Shown: positions 43,592 through 54,400 of the stretch, piece by piece
Layout: every line of letters begins with the position of its first letter
How positions within the stretch are numbered: the first letter of the stretch is position 1
NCBI RefSeq assembly: GCF_003001935.1
Contig: NZ_PVNG01000008.1
Span: 248,001 to 312,000, forward strand
Source of the DNA: Nonomuraea fuscirosea
Lineage (GTDB): Bacteria > Actinomycetota > Actinomycetes > Streptosporangiales > Streptosporangiaceae
Direction of reading: 5' to 3'
Length of the DNA: 64,000 nucleotides
Program-made: the position numbers and the translations under genes
The notes under the pieces: generated by a model
Seen by the model: the letters and a program-made list of their open reading frames with translations, nothing else
Databases searched by the model: none
What the model was told of the DNA's origin: nothing

Positions 43592-44008
43592 ATGACGGTC
43601 CACACTCCTGCGCCATCCGGCACCGCACGTCGGCCGCGACGGCTCGGCCCCCTGGTGGCCGGCCTGATCGTGGGCGTCGTGCTGGGTGCGGGGGCGGTGA
43701 TCGCGATGCGCTGGCCCGCCCAGCAGACCCTCTACACCGACAAGCAGCCGGGCACGGTCGCGTACGACGACGGCTCCGCGCACGTGATAGCGCTCATTCG
43801 CGATCACTCGCTGCTGGAGGACTCCTTTCGCCTGTACGCGGGACGCGATCCGTCGCTGCGCTACGGCCACTTCGTCGACGTCGACCTCCCGGGCATCGCC
43901 GACAAGCCGGTGCGGTCCACACAGTGGACTCCGGACGGCGTACGGGTCCGCTTCGGCACCGGGCACGAGCTGTTCGTCCCCGCCGCCTCCTTCACCGGCG
44001 GCCGGTAG
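43592..44008 (+). CDS. Membrane-anchored hypothetical protein
   Basis: 138 residues: basic N-terminus, one transmembrane helix (LGPLVAGLIVGVVLGAGAVIAM, about 23-43) and an external domain of about 95 residues of unknown type. ATG 43592 is preferred over GTG 43586 because GAGAGGTGACC precedes it. Lies between the sugar operon and the cold-shock gene. Confidence 0.65.
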   Translation: MTVHTPAPSGTARRPRRLGPLVAGLIVGVVLGAGAVIAMRWPAQQTLYTDKQPGTVAYDDGSAHVIALIRDHSLLEDSFRLYAGRDPSLRYGHFVDVDLPGIADKPVRSTQWTPDGVRVRFGTGHELFVPAASFTGGR

Positions 44009-44108
44009 CGGCGCCACCGCCGCCCTTGCCCGCCGGGGTTGGTCATGCACGACGGCGCATGTGCTAGATTGGGATCAGTTGCAGTTGTGGTACCCATAAA
44101 GACTTGTG

Positions 44109-44144
44109 TGCACCTGACGGTATGTAGCCTCAGGTGCATTTTTT
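44109..44144 (+). terminator. Intrinsic terminator inside the cold-shock gene leader
   Basis: TGCACCTGA (44109-44117) and TCAGGTGCA (44130-44138) form a perfect nine-base-pair stem followed by six T. A TAGATT at 44065-44070 could be the -10 box of a promoter just upstream, so transcripts would meet this terminator after about 70 nt, 95 nt before the coding region. Confidence 0.8.
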
Positions 44145-44187
44145 GTTCTCCGGTCATTTCCGGGTGTGTGGTCCTATCACGGCGACG

Positions 44188-44212
44188 CGGAATCCGTTCG
44201 ATGCGGATTCCG
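44188..44212 (+). promoter_or_regulatory. Second leader hairpin of the cold-shock gene
   Basis: CGGAATCCG (44188-44196) pairs with CGGATTCCG (44204-44212), loop TTCGATG. It ends 27 nt before the start codon and could shape translation or compete with the terminator stem. Confidence 0.6.
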
Positions 44213-44239
44213 GCTTTGCACCCATCGAAGGAGATCAGC

Positions 44240-44446
44240 ATGGCTTCCGGCACCGTGAAGTGGTTCAACGCGGAAAAGGGCTTCGGCTTCATCGAGCAGG
44301 ACGGCGGCGGCGCCGACGTCTTCGCCCACTACTCCAACATCGTCGCCAACGGCGGCTACCGTGAGCTGCGCGAGGGCCAGAAGGTGGCCTTCGACATCAC
44401 GCAGGGCCAGAAGGGCCCGCAGGCCGAGAACATCGTTCCCGCCTGA
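44240..44446 (+). CDS. cspA: Cold-shock protein
   Basis: 68-residue OB-fold RNA chaperone. RNP1 KGFGFIE and RNP2 DVFAHYS are intact; the start MASGTVKWFNAEKGFG is diagnostic. ATG 44240 follows GAAGGAGATCAGC. A long leader with two hairpins precedes it and a strong terminator follows. It is next to a DEAD-box helicase, a pairing typical of RNA-structure remodelling in the cold. Confidence 0.97.
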   Translation: MASGTVKWFNAEKGFGFIEQDGGGADVFAHYSNIVANGGYRELREGQKVAFDITQGQKGPQAENIVPA

Positions 44447-44462
44447 CACCGCGCACCACGTA

Positions 44463-44507
44463 GCCGGGGCCCGCGCCGCAGGGCGCGGTCCCCGGCGCGT
44501 TGCTTTT
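44463..44507 (+). terminator. Terminator of the cold-shock gene
   Basis: GCCGGGG/CCCGCGCC pairs with GGGCGCGG/CCCCGGC (44463-44496) around a GCA loop, a 15-bp stem with one mismatch, followed by TTGCTTTT. Confidence 0.85.
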
Positions 44508-44803
44508 GTGGCATCCATCGTGCCGTGATGACCTCACAACCCGAGAAGCACAGCGTGTCTGTTCTTCCGCCGCACACCGGATGCGCCACCGATGGCTCCG
44601 GTTCGGGCATCAGGCCCGCTCCAGTTCTACGGCGCGGCATCACAGCCGCCGTTTCTTCCGGCGAAAGCCGACCATTTCGACGTCCGAGCCCAGGCTGTCT
44701 CCGCCGGTTCGGCTCGTCTTTTCTTCGGCTCGTGCTCGCTGTTCTTGTGCCGCTTGTCGCCCCGAGAACCACCTGACACGTGCCGCATTGAGGAAGGTTC
44801 TGC
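44508..44803 (+). other. Long leader of the DEAD-box helicase gene
   Basis: About 296 bp without a convincing gene. It is richer in T and pyrimidines than its neighbours. Cold-induced helicase genes often have long regulated leaders; I see no known riboswitch here. Confidence 0.4.
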
Positions 44804-46231
44804 ATGAACCACGCAACTCGCGCGCACGATCGCAACTCTTCGTCCCGTTCGGGCGGCTCTGCCCGAGGCAGGGGCGGCCGATTCGGCTCTCCGGCTCAGG
44901 GCCGTTCAGGCGCCTCCAGCCGGTCCGGCAACGGGCGGCGTCCCGCCGCGCTCCAGAGAGAGTTCGCGCTGCCGGTCACCGTGACTCCGGCTCTGCCGGC
45001 GGCCGCGACATTCGCTGAGCTGAGCATGCCGCCCGCACTGCTGAAGGTGCTCACCAGCCTGGGCATGAACGAACCGTTCCCGATCCAGGCGGCCACGCTG
45101 CCGAACTCCCTGGCCGGCCGGGACGTACTGGGGCGGGGGCGCACCGGGTCGGGCAAGACACTCGCCTTCGGCCTGGCCCTGCTCGCCCGCACCTTCGGAC
45201 AGCGGGCACAATCGCGGCGACCGCTCGCCCTGATCCTCGTTCCCACCAGGGAACTGGCCCAGCAGGTCACCGATGCGCTCACGCCGTACGCCCAGGCACT
45301 GAAGCTGCGACTGGCCACGGTCGTCGGCGGCATGCCGATCAGCCGCCAGGCCCATGCGCTGCGCGGCGGTGCCGAAGTCGTCATCGCGACCCCGGGACGG
45401 CTCAGGGATCTCATCGAGCGCGGCGACTGCCGCCTGGACCAGGTCGGCATCACCGTGCTGGACGAGGCCGACCAGATGGCCGACATGGGCTTCATGCCGC
45501 AGATCACCCATCTGCTCGACCAGGTGCGCCCGGACGGCCAGCGGATGCTGTTCTCCGCCACTCTGGACCGCAACGTCGATCTGCTGGTCCGTCGCTATCT
45601 GAACGACCCGGTGGTCCATTCGGTCGACCCCTCGGCGGGCGCGGTCACCACGATGGAGCACCACGTGCTGCACATCCAGGGTGCCGACAAGCAGGCCACC
45701 ACGGTGGAGATCGCTGCTCGCGACGGCCGGGTGATCATGTTCCTGGACACCAAGCACGCTGTGGACCGGCTCACCGATCAACTGCTGAACAGCGGAGTGC
45801 GCGCCGCCGCGCTGCACGGAGGCAAGTCCCAGCCCCAGCGCACCCGCACCCTCGCCCAGTTCAAGAGCGGCCACGTCACGGCGCTGGTGGCGACCAACGT
45901 CGCGGCCCGCGGCATCCACGTCGACAACCTGGACCTCGTCGTCAACGTCGACCCGCCGAGCGACCACAAGGACTATCTGCACCGCGGCGGCCGCACCGCC
46001 CGCGCCGGCGAGTCCGGCAGCGTCGTCACCCTGGTGTTGCCCAATCAGCGCCGTGACATGACCCGCTTGCTGGCCGACGCCGGTATCGTCCCGCAGACCA
46101 GCGAGGTCCGTTCGGGCGAGTCCGAGCTGAGGCGTATCACGGGCGCCCAGGCTCCCTCAGGTATCCCCGTGACCATCACCGCACCGGCTGCCAGTCGTCG
46201 ATCGGGACGGAACGGCAGACGATACCGGTAG
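44804..46231 (+). CDS. DEAD-box RNA helicase
   Basis: 475 residues. A Ser/Arg/Gly-rich N-terminal tail (RGRGGRFGSPAQGRSG) precedes the two RecA domains: Q motif region NEPFPIQ, motif I RTGSGKT, Ia PTRELAQQ, Ib ATPGRL, II DEAD, III SAT, V TNVAARGIHV and VI HRGGRTARAG. ATG 44804 follows GGAAGG. Likely unwinds structured RNA at low temperature together with the adjacent cold-shock protein; the two may share induction. Confidence 0.95.
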   Translation: MNHATRAHDRNSSSRSGGSARGRGGRFGSPAQGRSGASSRSGNGRRPAALQREFALPVTVTPALPAAATFAELSMPPALLKVLTSLGMNEPFPIQAATLPNSLAGRDVLGRGRTGSGKTLAFGLALLARTFGQRAQSRRPLALILVPTRELAQQVTDALTPYAQALKLRLATVVGGMPISRQAHALRGGAEVVIATPGRLRDLIERGDCRLDQVGITVLDEADQMADMGFMPQITHLLDQVRPDGQRMLFSATLDRNVDLLVRRYLNDPVVHSVDPSAGAVTTMEHHVLHIQGADKQATTVEIAARDGRVIMFLDTKHAVDRLTDQLLNSGVRAAALHGGKSQPQRTRTLAQFKSGHVTALVATNVAARGIHVDNLDLVVNVDPPSDHKDYLHRGGRTARAGESGSVVTLVLPNQRRDMTRLLADAGIVPQTSEVRSGESELRRITGAQAPSGIPVTITAPAASRRSGRNGRRYR

Positions 46232-46309
46232 CAGCGGATGGAGGCCCGCCAAGGCCAGGTAGTCGAGGCTTCCGGGCTGTTGGCAAGAGTGCTGCAGTTG
46301 GTCTGACCA

Positions 46310-47275
46310 TCACGTGGCGCGGGGGTGGTTCTGTTCGCGCCAGGCCCGCGGTGAGATCCCGTACGTCTGTTTGAACACCTTGCTGAAGTGGGTCGCGTCC
46401 GCGAAGCCCCAGCTCCGCCCGATCGCCGCGATGGTCCGCAGCCGCCCGTTCTGGCCGGCCAGTTCCCGCCTGCATTCGGCCAGACGGCGGGTGCGGATCC
46501 AGTCTCCGAGGCTGATTCCCGAGCGGGACAGCACGGCGTAGAGATGGCGTACGGAGATGTCGTGCGCGGCGGCTATCCGCGCCGCCGACAGATCCCGGTC
46601 GGCCAGATGCTCGCGGATGTAACGAGTGACCCGCAGGCTGAGCGTCGCCTCCAGCGGCGCCTTGGCCGAGCCGGAGTCGCCGTGCTGGGACGTCAGGACG
46701 GCACGGAGGAGTTCGACGCTGGGTTGCACGGCGGCGTCGGCGTGCACACCCTGGTGCAGTTCGTCGGCGACGGCCAGTTGGGAGAAGTAGGTGAAGGCGA
46801 GACGCGCGATGGGGTTGCCGGATCCCAGAGGGACCGCGGTGACGTCTCTCAGCGATCTGTCGGGGAGCGCGAGCGCAGCGCGGGGGAAACGGATGAAGCG
46901 GTGGTCGACTCCCTCGTCGAAGAGAAGCGTGTAGGGAGCGACCGACTCGAAGACGGCGCAGTCTCCTGGCCTCAGCACGCACTCGCGACCGTTCTGCACC
47001 ACCATGCTGCTGCCCGTCATCTGAACACCCAGAGTGACGGCCGGCTCCTCATCCTCCCGGGCGAGCCGCTCCGTCCGACGGAGCGTGACCGCGGTCGCCC
47101 GTGCCGAACAGACCCTGAGGGGCCCGACGGCGCCGAGCCCTATGCGAACGGCGATGTCCTCAGCCGGCGGACCGTGGTCGATGTCGACTGCCACCATGGA
47201 TTCCCACACCGCGTTCCGGATCGCTTCCTCCCGGTCCCGCGGCGGTATGAACGCGGTGTCGAGGACCGGGCTCAT
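46310..47275 (-). CDS. AraC-family regulator
   Basis: 321 residues. N-terminal AraC-binding-like domain (about 10-190) and C-terminal double helix-turn-helix (about 215-318, DLSAARIAAAHDISVRHLYAVLSR ... WGFADATHFSKVFKQTYGISPRAWR). ATG 47275 follows GAAGG. No adjacent target operon is evident. Confidence 0.9.
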   Translation of the reverse strand: MSPVLDTAFIPPRDREEAIRNAVWESMVAVDIDHGPPAEDIAVRIGLGAVGPLRVCSARATAVTLRRTERLAREDEEPAVTLGVQMTGSSMVVQNGRECVLRPGDCAVFESVAPYTLLFDEGVDHRFIRFPRAALALPDRSLRDVTAVPLGSGNPIARLAFTYFSQLAVADELHQGVHADAAVQPSVELLRAVLTSQHGDSGSAKAPLEATLSLRVTRYIREHLADRDLSAARIAAAHDISVRHLYAVLSRSGISLGDWIRTRRLAECRRELAGQNGRLRTIAAIGRSWGFADATHFSKVFKQTYGISPRAWREQNHPRAT

Positions 47276-47622
47276 GAGGCGGACCTTCGTCCGCGTCGGT
47301 CACAGAGCCGGCCTGGCGATACCTCGGCCCGTTCCCCCACAAGACTCCCCTCGACACGGTAGGGCCCTCGCCTGATACGGCGCCTGAAGCCGTGCACCAC
47401 TGACCAAGTGCCCAGCATGCATGACAAAGTCCGAAGCCCACGATGACCCTAAGGTCTATGGACGAGGTCAGGGAAGGGAGAGCGCCGCGCAGGCTGCCCT
47501 CCACCGACGCGATCGCCTGGCGTCCACGGCGTCGAGCGGAGCTTGCGCCGTCGCCGTATCGAGCACGCGGTCGCCCCCCGGCATCCTGATCTTTTTCTCA
47601 TCACCCACAAACAGGGGAACTC
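47276..47622. other. 347-bp intergenic stretch
   Basis: Divergent promoter region of the AraC gene and the DUF4333 lipoprotein gene. I find no gene, RNA or clear repeat in it. Confidence 0.4.
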
Positions 47623-48084
47623 ATGTGGCATACGGAGCGTAACAAGAGGATTGCGGCCGCGGCGGCGCTGGGCGCACTGACGGTGCTTCTCGCCACCGGA
47701 TGCTCCTTCAGTTTCGGCGACGTGGGAAAGAGGAGTGAGGCGACGGCCGGCGAGGAAGCAGCCGCTGCCGAGGAGGCCCCCACCGAGAAGCGGCCGACGG
47801 CTGAGGAGCAGCGAGTCGGTGACGACCCCGCAGAGCCCGAGGACACGGGCGTCAGCGAGGGCGGGGCCGTCCACAAGGCCCGAGTCGCGCAGACGATCTC
47901 CGACAAGCTCGCCGCGAACTCCGGCAAGCGCCCCGACAGGGTCACCTGTCCTGAGCACCTCCCGGCCCGGGTCGGCGCCACGATCCGCTGCGAGCTCACT
48001 GCCGGCGGCGACACCCTCGGTGTCACCGTCACTGCCACCTCGGTCAGCGGCAAGCAGGTCAACTACCACTTCAAGGTCGAGTAA
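47623..48084 (+). CDS. DUF4333-type lipoprotein
   Basis: 153 residues. Lipobox LLATGC (Cys about 27), an acidic Ala/Glu-rich linker (EEAAAAEEAPTEKRPTAEE), then the DUF4333 domain (VTCPEHLPARVGATIRCEL, VTVTATSVSGKQVNYHFKV) with its disulfide-capable Cys pair. Membrane-anchored on the outer face; role unknown. Confidence 0.85.
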   Translation: MWHTERNKRIAAAAALGALTVLLATGCSFSFGDVGKRSEATAGEEAAAAEEAPTEKRPTAEEQRVGDDPAEPEDTGVSEGGAVHKARVAQTISDKLAANSGKRPDRVTCPEHLPARVGATIRCELTAGGDTLGVTVTATSVSGKQVNYHFKVE

Positions 48085-48479
48085 GCACAGAGTGGCCAGG
48101 TGGGCGTTCGTGACCGGGCCTCGGCGGCCCGACGAGGGCCCGGGTCGCCGGCACCACCTCGGCGACGCCGATCGCTTCGGGCAGCCGGTCGACGATGGGC
48201 CGGTCCACCGTGCCGTACGTGCGGGACCGCCATGGTGTCGGCTCGGTCCAGGCCGTGACCGCGGCGATCATCAAGTCGTCGCGAGCGTCCGGGTCGTCGG
48301 CGCGGAAGTCCTCAGGGAGGCGTCGCCGCGCTCGCTTCAGGAGCGGCCGTCACGGCGTAGCGTGGATTTGTCCGTAACGTCGGACCCGGCAGCGAGGAAA
48401 CATCTGAAAGCACATTCCTCGGCGAGGGCCGCCCGCGCCCCCTCAGGCCCGGCGGTCGCCGACCCATCAGGGAGAGATC
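48085..48479 (-). other. 395-bp stretch with a possible leftward gene fragment
   Basis: Reading leftward, a frame with good actinomycete codon use runs from about 48345 to 48071 (LPEDFRADDPDARDDLMIAA, AWTEPTPWRSRTYGTVDRPI) but has a stop just upstream and no good start, so it may be the relic of a lost gene. The right end holds the promoter of the methyltransferase gene. Confidence 0.35.
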
Positions 48480-49337
48480 TTGACGCAGAGTGGCAAAGAG
48501 ACGGACCCGCAGCATCCGGAGTACGCCGGCGCCCTGGCTGCAAGGATCAATCCGCACATTCCTCACCCCGCCCGGATCTATGACTTCTTACTGGGCGGCA
48601 AGGACAACTTCGCCTCCGACCGTGAGGCCGCCGAGGCGCTCATCAAGCTGTCGCCGGGCACCCGTGAGGGCGTGCGCGCTCACCGTGCCTTCGTGAGCCG
48701 GGCCGTACGGTATCTGGCGGCCGAAGCCGGCATCACCCAGTTCCTCGACATCGGCACCGGGCTCCCCACCCAGGACCCCACCCACGTCATCGCCCAGCGA
48801 GCCGTGCCCGAGGCCCGGGTGGCCTACGTCGACAACGACCCCATCGTCCTCGTGCACGGGCGTGCCCTGCTGACCGGTGACCCGGCGGGCGCGACGGAGA
48901 TGATCGAGGCGGACCTGCGCCAGCCACAGAGGATCCTGTCCGACCCCGCGGTCCGGAAGGTGCTCGACTTCACCCGTCCCGTGGCCGTCGTCGTGGCCGG
49001 GCTCCTGCACTTCGTCACCGATGACGAGGACCCGTACGGGGTGGTCGAGCAACTCAAGGCGGCGGTGCCCAGCGGCAGCCACCTGCTGCTGTCGCACATC
49101 ACCATGGACTTCGCCGACAACCTGAGCCGCGAGGAGTTCACCAAGCCGTACGACAACAGCTCCGCCCCCATGGTGCCGCGCAGCCACGACGAGACGCTGC
49201 GCTTCTTCGAGGGCTGGGACCTCCTCGACCCGGGCCTCGTCGAGGTCGTCACGTGGCGGCCGGATCCGGTCGAATATCAGGAACAGATCCCCGGCGGCCA
49301 CGCCTGGGCCTACGGCGGCCTCGCCGTCAAACCCTGA
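48480..49337 (+). CDS. DUF574-family S-adenosyl-methionine-dependent methyltransferase
   Basis: 285 residues. Family hallmarks: ARIYDFLLGGKDNFASDREAAE near the N-terminus, SAM loop FLDIGTGLPT, and YVDNDPIV. These proteins are very abundant in Streptomyces and relatives; substrates are mostly unknown. TTG 48480 is chosen because AGGGAGAGATC precedes it directly. Confidence 0.9.
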   Translation: MTQSGKETDPQHPEYAGALAARINPHIPHPARIYDFLLGGKDNFASDREAAEALIKLSPGTREGVRAHRAFVSRAVRYLAAEAGITQFLDIGTGLPTQDPTHVIAQRAVPEARVAYVDNDPIVLVHGRALLTGDPAGATEMIEADLRQPQRILSDPAVRKVLDFTRPVAVVVAGLLHFVTDDEDPYGVVEQLKAAVPSGSHLLLSHITMDFADNLSREEFTKPYDNSSAPMVPRSHDETLRFFEGWDLLDPGLVEVVTWRPDPVEYQEQIPGGHAWAYGGLAVKP

Positions 49338-50010
49338 GACACCCCCGCCGCGCACGTCACGCCACTCCACGAAGTCCGGTGCCCGCCGGCCGTTGGCACC
49401 GCCTCCAGGATGCGGCCCTCCCCGGCCGGTACAGAGCGCACAGCAGCGTGTGCCCGCCCGCCTGGCGTGCCGGTTGGCACCACCGCGGCGGCACCGAGGT
49501 CGGCGTCAACGGTGCCGGTGCGGCTTCGTCCGGCCGTTCAGGCGGGCGGGAGTCATGGGGGAAAAGGGGCGCGGGAGGGTAGGGACGCGGCGTTTCTCCG
49601 GCCGATCGAGGGCAGGCGCCATGGCCGCGGCGACGTGGAACCGGTCGATCAGGCGGGCGGGGGGCTCAGGGACGGGGTGCGAATCTCGGGGACGGGTCCT
49701 GAGGGCTCAGGTGGACCCGCCATCACTCGCCGAGTCGGCGGCGTGACCGTCGGTACGAATGTGGTCCACGCTCCTCCTCGATCAAGTCAGGTGGCTAGCC
49801 GCATTAAAAGAGGGGACTTTCGCCGACACAAGGGTTAAAACGTTTGCACTTTAGGTCACGTTCCGGTAACAAACGCCGAAACGATCGCTGAAATGCGCAG
49901 ACATCAGCGATGCCAACTCGTTACGCGACGAAGGGGTTCACGGTCGGACATCCGCGTGTTACAACCCGATTAATTGATCTCAGAGATAAACAAAGCGGTA
50001 GGTGGTGCGC
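49338..50010. other. 673-bp intergenic stretch upstream of the ROK gene
   Basis: No supported gene. The first about 400 bp are GC-rich without coding signal; from about 49800 the sequence becomes AT-rich (TTAAAACGTTTGCAC at about 49836-49850, GATTAATTGATC near 49975), which looks like regulatory DNA of the ROK gene. Confidence 0.45.
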
Positions 50011-51288
50011 ATGTCGTACAAGCCGCCCAATCGCGCCCCGGGCGGCGCTCCACCGGCGGGACCTGCCGCGCTGCGCCGGGCGAACCTCTCGCTCGTGCTG
50101 CGCGAGCTGCGCGACCACAGGGTCCTGTCCCGCGCCGACATCGCCGAGACGACCGGGCTGCACCGCGCCACCGTCTCCAACCTGATGGCCGAGCTGCTGG
50201 AACGGCGTCTCGTACGCGAGGTCGGCGTCAGGCACGCCGGCTCCGTCGGCCGCCCCAGGCGCGCGGTGGCCTTGCACGGCGCGCACGTCGGCGCGCTCGG
50301 CATGGAGATCAACGTCGACTACATCGCGGTCCACGGCACCGACCTCAGCGGCCGGGTCCTGGTCGAACGCCGGATCGTGCACGACGCCGTGGGCAGCGGC
50401 CCGGACGGCTCCGTGCGGCGGCTCGCGGCCGTGGCAGGGCAGGCCGTCGAGGCCATGCGGCGGGCCGGAGCGACCCCCGCCGGCATCGCGGTCGCCGTCC
50501 CCGGGCTCGTGGACGTCACCCGCGGCGTCGTGACGCTCGCCCCCAACCTGTCCTGGCACGAGCTGCCCCTGGCCGAGCGGCTGACCTCCGTGCTCGGCCC
50601 GCTGCGCCTGCCGGTACGGGTGGACAACGACGCGAACCTCGCCGCCCTGGCCGAGTACACCTCCGGCGTCGCGGCCGGCACGCCCTACCTGGTGTACCTC
50701 ACCGGCGAGGTCGGGGTCGGCGGCGGCATCATCCTGGACGGCCGGCTGCTGCGCGGCGCGGACGGCTTCTCCGGCGAGGTCGGGCACCTCCAGGTGGACC
50801 CCCACGGCACCCAGTGCGGGTGCGGCCGTGCCGGATGCTGGGAGACCAAGGTCGGCCTGGCCGCGCTCGTCCGCGCGGCGATGCCCGAGCAGGCGTACGG
50901 GCTGCCCGGCAGGCCGGTGCCCGACCCCGGCGAACGGGTGAGCGACATCGCCGGCGGCCTGGCCGCGGGCGACCCGCGGATGACGGCGGCGGTGGCGCAG
51001 GTCGGCGAGTGGCTCGGGCTCGGCGGCTCGATCCTGGCCAACCTGTTCAACCCGCGCGTGATCGTCATCGGCGGCTACTTCGCCTCGCTGGCCCGGTGGC
51101 TGCTGCCGCACGCGCAGGACCAGCTGGACCGGCTCGTGGTGGCGGGGCCCGCCGCCCGGTGCCGCCTGGTCGCCTCCACGCTCGGCTTCGGCGCCGCCTC
51201 CCGGGGCGCCGCCAGCATGGTGGTCAGCGACGTCATCGACGACCCGACGGCGATCATCGGCACGCCACCCCGGCCGGCACCCGTCTGA
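50011..51288 (+). CDS. ROK-family regulator (NagC/XylR type)
   Basis: 425 residues. N-terminal winged helix (SRADIAETTGLHRATVSNLMAELLERRLV) and sugar-kinase-like ROK domain with VDNDANLAALAE and the zinc motif GHLQVDPHGTQCGCGRAGCWE. ATG 50011 has an AGGTGG site upstream. Probably controls the following secreted sugar-oxidising protein in response to a sugar. Confidence 0.9.
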   Translation: MSYKPPNRAPGGAPPAGPAALRRANLSLVLRELRDHRVLSRADIAETTGLHRATVSNLMAELLERRLVREVGVRHAGSVGRPRRAVALHGAHVGALGMEINVDYIAVHGTDLSGRVLVERRIVHDAVGSGPDGSVRRLAAVAGQAVEAMRRAGATPAGIAVAVPGLVDVTRGVVTLAPNLSWHELPLAERLTSVLGPLRLPVRVDNDANLAALAEYTSGVAAGTPYLVYLTGEVGVGGGIILDGRLLRGADGFSGEVGHLQVDPHGTQCGCGRAGCWETKVGLAALVRAAMPEQAYGLPGRPVPDPGERVSDIAGGLAAGDPRMTAAVAQVGEWLGLGGSILANLFNPRVIVIGGYFASLARWLLPHAQDQLDRLVVAGPAARCRLVASTLGFGAASRGAASMVVSDVIDDPTAIIGTPPRPAPV

Positions 51289-51407
51289 CGGCCCCGCAGA
51301 CCTGGAGACGGCACCCTCCAGCACCCCGCAAGATCCGCTCCACGAAGTGGCAACAGCGCGGCGGCGCGCGCCTTGCCTGACGTCCCCCCGGTCAGGAAGG
51401 GTTTTCC

Positions 51408-54400
51408 ATGTCACCACGTCATCGCACGTGGGCCAGGCTGCTCCGTGCGGCCCTGTCGTTACGCGGACGGCGCCTCAGGCGCCGAGCCGTGACGACGATG
51501 GCCTTATCCGCCCTCGTCGCCCCCCTCGCCGTCCCTCTCGTCCCGATCCTCGCGGCGCCCGCGAGCGCCGAGGCCGCCACGGCGGCCGAGCCCGCCTACA
51601 AGGTCCTCGTCTTCTCCAAGACGACCGGTTTCCGGCACGACTCCATCCCCGAAGGCATCGCGGCCGTGCAGCGACTCGGCCAGGACAACGACTTCGCGGT
51701 CGACACGACCGAGGACAGCGCCCTGTTCACGGACCAGAACCTGGCCCAGTACAAGGCCGTGATCTTCATGTCCACGACCGGTGACCCGCTGAGCACGCAG
51801 GACCAGAAGGACGCCTTCCAGCGCTACATCCAGAACGGCGGTGGCTTCGTCGGCGTCCACGCGGCCGCCGACAGCGGCTACACCTGGGAGTGGTACGGCA
51901 AGCTGGTCGGCGCGTACTTCAAGAGCCACCCGGCGATCCAGCAGGCCACGGTCAAGGTCGAGGACCCGGCGCACCCGTCCACCAAGGACCTGCCGACGAC
52001 CTGGACCCGTACCGACGAGTGGTACGACTACCAGGCGAACCCGCGCCAGACGGTCCACGTGCTGACGTCGATGGACGAGACCTCCTACACCGGCGCCACG
52101 ATGGGCGCCGACCACCCGAACACGTGGTGCCAGGACTTCGACGGCGGCCGTTCGTGGTACACCGGGCTCGGCCACATGAAGGAGAACTACAGCGAGCCGA
52201 ACTTCCTGAAGCTGCTGCTCGGCGGCATCCAGACCGCCGCGGGCGTCGTCAAGGCCGACTGCTCGGCCTCGCAGAGCTCCAGCTTCGAGAAGGTCACCCT
52301 CGACGACGACACCTCCAACCCGATGATGGTGGACGTCGCGAAGGACGGCCGGGTCTTCTACATCGACCGCCTCGGCGAGGTCAAGATCATCAAGCCGGCC
52401 GGCGGCACCGTGACGGCGGCCGATCTGGACGTCTTCACCGCCAACGAGAGCGGCCTGCTCGGCCTCGCGCTCGACCCCGGCTTCGACACCAACCACTGGG
52501 TGTACCTGTACTACTCGCCCACCGGGACGAACGTCGACCGGCTGAGCCGCTTCACCGTCACCGGCGACACCCTGGACCTGGCGAGCGAGAAGAAGATCCT
52601 CGACGTCCCGGTCCAGCGGGCCGAGTGCTGCCACCACGGCGGCGGCATGGTGATCGACCCGAAGACCGGCGACCTCTGGCTGGGCACCGGCGACAACACC
52701 AACCCGTTCGCCTCCGACGGCTACACGCCGATCGACGAGCAGTCGGGCCGGTCGAGCTGGGACGCCCAGCGCAGCGCGGGCAACACCAACAGCCTGAGCG
52801 GCAAGCTGCTGCGCATCCACCCCGAGGACGACGGCACCTACACGATCCCGTCGGGCAACCTGTTCGCAGCGGGCACGGCGAAGACCAAGCCGGAGATCTA
52901 CGGCATGGGCTTCCGCAACCCGTTCCGCATAGGTCTCGACCGCAAGACGGGTCACATCATGCTCGGCGAGTACGGCCCCGACGCCAACTCCGCCAGCGCC
53001 ACCCGCGGTCCACAGAACACCGTCGAGTGGAACATCGTGTCCGAGCCGGGCAACTACGGCTGGCCGTACTGCGTCGGCGACAACACCCCGTACATCGACT
53101 TCAACTTCGCCACGAGGCAGTCGGGGTCGGCGTTCAACTGCGCGGCGCCGGTCAACGACTCGCCGAACAACGACGGCCTGACCAGCCTGCCGCCGGTCAT
53201 CCCCGCGACGGTCTGGTACCACTACGCGGCCGACCCGCAGCACTTCCCGGAGCTGAGGGGCGGCGCCCCCATGGGCGGCCCGGTCTACCGTGACGACCCC
53301 GACCTGCAGTCGGACGTCAAGTGGCCGGCGTACTGGGACGGCAAGGCCATGTTCGGCGAGTGGAACAACGACAAGATCTGGTCGTTCCAGCTCGACGAGG
53401 ACGGCACCGAACTCGTCGAGATGAACCCGATCCTCGGCACGTTGTCGTTCAAGAAGCCGATGGACATGAAGTTCGGCCCCGACGGCGCGCTCTACGTGAT
53501 CGAATGGGGCTCCGGCTTCGGCGGCGACAACGCCGACTCCGGCATCTACCGCATCGAGTACACCAAGGGCACCCGCCCGCTGATCGCCCGCGCCACCGCG
53601 GACAAGACGGACGGGCCGCTGCCGCTGGCCGTCACGTTCTCCAGCGAGGGCAGCAGGGACCCGGACGGCAAGCCGATCACCTACGCCTGGGACCTCGACG
53701 GCGACGGCGAGACCGACTCCACCGACCCGAACCCGTCCTTCACCTACGAGGAGGGCGGCGACTACAACGCCGTCCTGACCATCACCAACCCCGACGGCAG
53801 GACCGGCACCGCGAGCGTGGCGATCAGCGCGGGCAACACCCGCCCCACCGTCTCGGTGGACCTGCCGCCGAACGGCTCCTTCTTCGAGTTCGGCGACCAG
53901 GTGAAGTTCGAGGTCACCGTCACCGACCCCGAGGACGGCACGATCGACTGCGACCGGGTGCAGATCCAGGCGATCCTCGGCCACGACAGCCACGGCCACC
54001 CGCTCGACCAGCACAAGGGCTGTGAAGGCGTGCTGCAGACCCAGCAGGCCGGCCACGGCGAGTATGACAACCTCTTCTACGTCATCGAGGCCAGCTACGC
54101 CGACGACGGCGCCAACGGCGCCAAGTCGCTGACCGGGCGGGGCGAGGTCCTGCTGGAGCCCAAGCGCAAGCAGGCCGAGCACTTCTCGCGGACCGGCCGG
54201 GTGAGCGGCGGCACCGGCACCGACGCCGCGGGCGTCGCGGCGGAGACGACCAGCGACACTCAGGGCGGCAACGAGCACATCGCGTTCATCCAGGACGGCG
54301 ACTGGTGGTCCTTCGACCCGGCGAACCTGTCGAACCTGACCGCGATCCGGCTGCGCGCCTCCTCCGGCGGCCCCGGCGGGACCGTGCAGATCCGGGCGGG

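Noticed and set aside
49393..49838. Overlapping rightward frames in the 49.4-49.8 kb gap
   Set aside because: Pro/Arg/Gly-rich with no ribosome site, domain or hydrophobic pattern.
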